Positions 6,273 through 7,818 of a DNA stretch of 7,818 bases are shown piece by piece. Each line of letters opens with the position of its first letter. Position 1 is the first letter of the stretch. Both the position numbers and the translations under genes were made by a program. Origin of the DNA: an uncultured Clostridia bacterium. GTDB lineage: Bacteria; Bacillota; Clostridia; Christensenellales; Aristaeellaceae. The notes beneath the pieces were generated by a model. That model searched no databases. It worked only from the letters and a program-made list of their open reading frames with translations, and was not told where the DNA came from. The stretch covers positions 1 to 7,818 of the forward strand of contig CAMDVP010000143.1 of NCBI GenBank assembly GCA_945877525.1, given 5' to 3'.

Positions 6273-6285
6273 TGGAAAAATCCAT
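6272..6285. repeat. Inverted repeat at the hydrolase -35 element
   Basis: ATGGA-AAAA-TCCAT is a perfect 5-bp-arm palindrome with a 4-bp A-tract centre. It abuts the -35 hexamer of the hydrolase promoter and may be a second half of the control region described for 6235-6251. Confidence 0.35.
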
Positions 6286-6356
6286 AGGATACCCGGAGCG
6301 ATGCGGAGGAAACGTACACCCCTCATGCGGGCGTGAAGCGCTGCGGAAGATTGCGT

Positions 6357-6385
6357 TTGACGCGGAAGGGCGGATTGTGTATAAT
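6357..6385 (+). promoter_or_regulatory. Sigma-A promoter of the LacI-family regulator gene
   Basis: TTGACG (6357-6362), a 17-bp spacer and a perfect TATAAT (6380-6385) predict a start near 6392, about 35 nt before the chosen ATG. This placement argues against the in-frame ATGs at 6403 and 6406 as start codons. Confidence 0.8.
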
Positions 6386-6410
6386 GACTTTCATACGATG
6401 GAATGATGCG

Positions 6411-6418
6411 GGAAAGGG
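6411..6418 (+). promoter_or_regulatory. Ribosome binding site deciding the regulator start
   Basis: GGAAAGGG lies 8 nt before the ATG at 6427. The upstream in-frame ATGs at 6403 and 6406 have no such site, and the protein from 6427 begins MKLRLRDIAERA, the usual distance from the end to the helix-turn-helix in this family. Confidence 0.65.
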
Positions 6419-6426
6419 CTGTTGTC

Positions 6427-7440
6427 ATGAAATTGCGACTGCGGGATATCGCCGAGCGCGCGAAGGTTTCTCCGGCCACGGTCAGCAACGCGCTGAACGG
6501 GCGCGCAGGGGTCAGCAAGGCGGTTCAGGAGCAAATTTTGGAGATTGCACGGGAGATGGGGTATCAGCCGAGCAGAGATGCCCGCAAGCAAAGCCAGCAT
6601 GTGCGGATGATTATCTACAAATCCCACGGCATGGTGATTGAGGATACGCCGTTCTTCGCCGAACTGACCGAGAGCATCCAGCTGGAATGCCGCCGGGTGG
6701 GGCTGGAGCTGCTCATCAGCCACATCCATGCCAGGGAAGCGGCCGATGCGGAGGAGCAGCTGCGCCGCTACCGGGAAGAGGAATGCGCGGGCATCCTGCT
6801 GCTGGGCACGGAAATGAACAGCGGGGATTTGCGCCGGTTCGAGGGCTTCCGTTCGCATCTGGTGGTGCTGGACAACATTTTCCGCCATGACAAGGTTCAT
6901 TCCGTTGTGATGGACAACCTGCAGGCGGGATATCTGGCGGCGGATGTGCTGTACGAAGCGGGGCACCGGCACATCGGGCACATTCTGAGCAGCGTGGCCT
7001 TCAGCAACATGGATGACCGCACCGCGGGCTTCCGTCAGGGGCTGAAGGAACATGGGCTGCGCCTGGAGAAGGATCAGCTGTGGCCGGTGGAGCCCTCCAT
7101 TTCCGGCGCGTACCGCGACATGAAGCAGTTGATCGCCCAGGGGCGGGAAATGCCCGAGGCATTCTTTGCGGGCAATGATCTGATGGCCATCGGCTGTATG
7201 CGCGCCATTACTGAGGCGGGCTACCGCATCCCGGAGGATGTGTCCATCATCGGTATGGATGACACATCGGTATGCCTGGCCTGCACCCCGCAGCTGAGCA
7301 CCATCCGTGTATTCCGCCGGGAGCTGGGCGTCACGGCTATCCGCACCCTGCTTTCCCTGACGGAGGACAACATGCCCTGCGCCATCAAAACCTGCATCGG
7401 CGTAAGCCCAGTGATCCGGGACTCCATCCGTCAGAAATGA
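6427..7440 (+). CDS. LacI/GalR-family transcriptional regulator
   Basis: This 337-residue DNA-binding regulator has the standard two-domain plan. The N-terminal helix-turn-helix is at about residues 4-25 (LRDIAERAKVSPATVSNALNG), followed by the third helix and hinge (EIAREMGYQPSRDARKQ, about 45-61). A periplasmic-binding-protein-like effector domain fills the rest. Family landmarks there include VVMDNLQAGYLAADVL around D163, FFAGNDLMAIG around N250-D251, and the conserved EDVSIIGMDD ending at D278-D279. Length is normal for the family. Such proteins usually bind a sugar or related small molecule and repress nearby genes. The pocket does not let me name the effector, and no sugar transport or catabolic genes are in the window. 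The only adjacent candidate target is the divergent hydrolase. An upstream start at 6403 would add 8 residues and is less likely. Confidence 0.93.
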   Translation: MKLRLRDIAERAKVSPATVSNALNGRAGVSKAVQEQILEIAREMGYQPSRDARKQSQHVRMIIYKSHGMVIEDTPFFAELTESIQLECRRVGLELLISHIHAREAADAEEQLRRYREEECAGILLLGTEMNSGDLRRFEGFRSHLVVLDNIFRHDKVHSVVMDNLQAGYLAADVLYEAGHRHIGHILSSVAFSNMDDRTAGFRQGLKEHGLRLEKDQLWPVEPSISGAYRDMKQLIAQGREMPEAFFAGNDLMAIGCMRAITEAGYRIPEDVSIIGMDDTSVCLACTPQLSTIRVFRRELGVTAIRTLLSLTEDNMPCAIKTCIGVSPVIRDSIRQK

Positions 7441-7633
7441 GCGCGCAGGCCCGGCGAAAGCGCATCAGAAATTCCGAAAGCGCCTTCCATATTCTGAAAT
7501 GAAAAGCAGCAGGCCCTCATATTGGACTGTTCCCTGTCCAACGGATAGGGAACAGTCTATTGCCGGGACACGGGACTGTCAATGAATTTTCGTATGGATA
7601 TCTGGCAAGCCGTCTCCGGGCTGCCGTGAATCA
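7441..7633. other. Intergenic region between the regulator and the GNAT gene
   Basis: No credible gene is seen. It holds the strong hairpin at 7523-7559, a 9-bp direct repeat CGAAAGCGC (7455-7463 and 7475-7483), a TCAGAA/TTCTGA inverted pair (7465-7470 and 7492-7497), and a weak bulged stem at 7604-7625 just beyond the acetyltransferase stop. The two flanking genes are convergent, so signals for transcript ending are expected here. Confidence 0.6.
7523..7559. terminator. Very strong hairpin between convergent genes, no U-tract
   Basis: A 17-bp stem (7523-7539 with 7543-7559, including two G-U pairs when read on the plus strand) closes on a 3-nt loop AAC. It is the most stable-looking hairpin in the window and sits between two convergent genes, which suggests a termination or RNA 3'-end role. 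Neither side is followed by a run of T, so it does not fit the classical intrinsic terminator. It could instead be a palindromic repeat unit. Confidence 0.5.
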
Positions 7634-7818
7634 TCATAGACGCTTGGCAAAGGCAACATTATCCTTCAACTCGATAAAGCCGTTCTTTCGGTAGAACCGG
7701 TAAGCGGGGACGGTTCGCTCTGTCAGCAGGAAGATATGCTTCATGCCCCGCTGGCGAAGGAAGGCTTCCATATCCCTCAGGAAGGCTGTGCCCACGCCCC
7801 GGCCCTGGCAGTCTGTAC
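7634..7818 (-). CDS. GNAT-family N-acetyltransferase, partial (C-terminal 60 residues)
   Basis: The minus strand reads open from the window edge to a TGA at 7634-7636. The 60 visible residues show the GNAT acetyl-CoA binding motif A (CQGRGVGTAFL, the Q/RxxGxG/A pyrophosphate loop) followed by an alpha helix. The C-terminal motif B region is PAYRFYRKNGFIEL, where the conserved Tyr-Arg-Lys-x-Gly-Phe pattern is typical. The protein ends AFAKRL. GNAT enzymes transfer an acetyl group from acetyl-CoA to an amine, and the substrate here cannot be told. The start and N-terminal part lie outside the window. Confidence 0.88.
   Translation of the reverse strand, partial: TDCQGRGVGTAFLRDMEAFLRQRGMKHIFLLTERTVPAYRFYRKNGFIELKDNVAFAKRL

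Noticed and set aside
5174..6344. 11-mer TGAAGCGCTGC occurring at 5174-5184 and 6334-6344, on either side of the hydrolase gene
   Set aside because: In a window of this size several repeated 11-mers are expected by chance (about 30 million pairs against 4.2 million possible words), and one copy includes a coding stop.
6403..6426. Earlier ATG start of the LacI-type regulator
   Set aside because: It is only about 11 nt from the predicted transcription start, without a ribosome binding site. The ATG at 6427 is better supported.
7499..7585. 28-codon open frame starting after the regulator gene
   Set aside because: It has no ribosome binding site, runs through the strong hairpin, and has no recognisable features.
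7604..7625. Bulged 7-bp stem just beyond the GNAT stop as its terminator
   Set aside because: It has one bulge, modest length and no T-run on the minus strand, so it is too weak to call as a separate feature.
1..7818. CRISPR array, tRNA, rRNA or riboswitch
   Set aside because: No regularly spaced repeats, tRNA-like cloverleaf, rRNA-like segment or known riboswitch core was seen on either strand.

Overview
The window looks like ordinary chromosome from a GC-rich member of the Bacillota, probably a clostridial gut-type organism. The signs are the Gram-positive type LexA boxes (GAAC-N4-GTTC), strong GGAGG-type ribosome binding sites, 17-bp-spaced sigma-A promoters, and an IS30-family remnant of the kind common in Firmicutes. 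The species cannot be read from the sequence.

Layout. Positions 27-3781 (minus strand) hold a two-gene sbcD-sbcC operon, the SbcCD (Mre11-Rad50 type) nuclease. The genes overlap by 4 bp (ATGA) and are read from a near-consensus promoter at 3854-3882. Positions 3936-4299 hold a small decayed IS30-family element. Both inverted-repeat ends are recognisable, but only a frameshifted C-terminal third of the transposase remains between them. Immediately beyond it a promoter with two palindromic LexA (SOS) boxes (4316-4365) drives an 85-residue protein of unknown function (4388-4645). A low-molecular-weight protein tyrosine phosphatase follows at 4712-5176 with its own strong promoter. A 13-bp bidirectional terminator (5223-5262) separates it from a convergent alpha/beta hydrolase of the monoacylglycerol-lipase type (5273-6196, minus). 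That hydrolase is divergent from a LacI-family transcriptional regulator (6427-7440, plus), and the shared control region carries two face-to-face promoters and nested inverted repeats. Positions 7441-7633 have no gene but contain a very strong hairpin without a U-tract. The window ends inside a GNAT acetyltransferase (7634 to beyond 7818, minus).

How the parts relate. The left half has a DNA-repair theme: a double-strand-break and hairpin nuclease operon, head to head with a LexA-controlled small gene, with a dying mobile element between the two promoters. The phosphatase may receive read-through from the SOS promoter, because no terminator is visible between the two genes. The hydrolase and LacI regulator form a divergent regulator-target pair, and the regulator is a plausible controller of the hydrolase, though no effector can be named. 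I see no clearly undescribed multi-gene system. The best candidates for novelty are the SOS-controlled 85-residue protein and the internally deleted IS30 element next to it.
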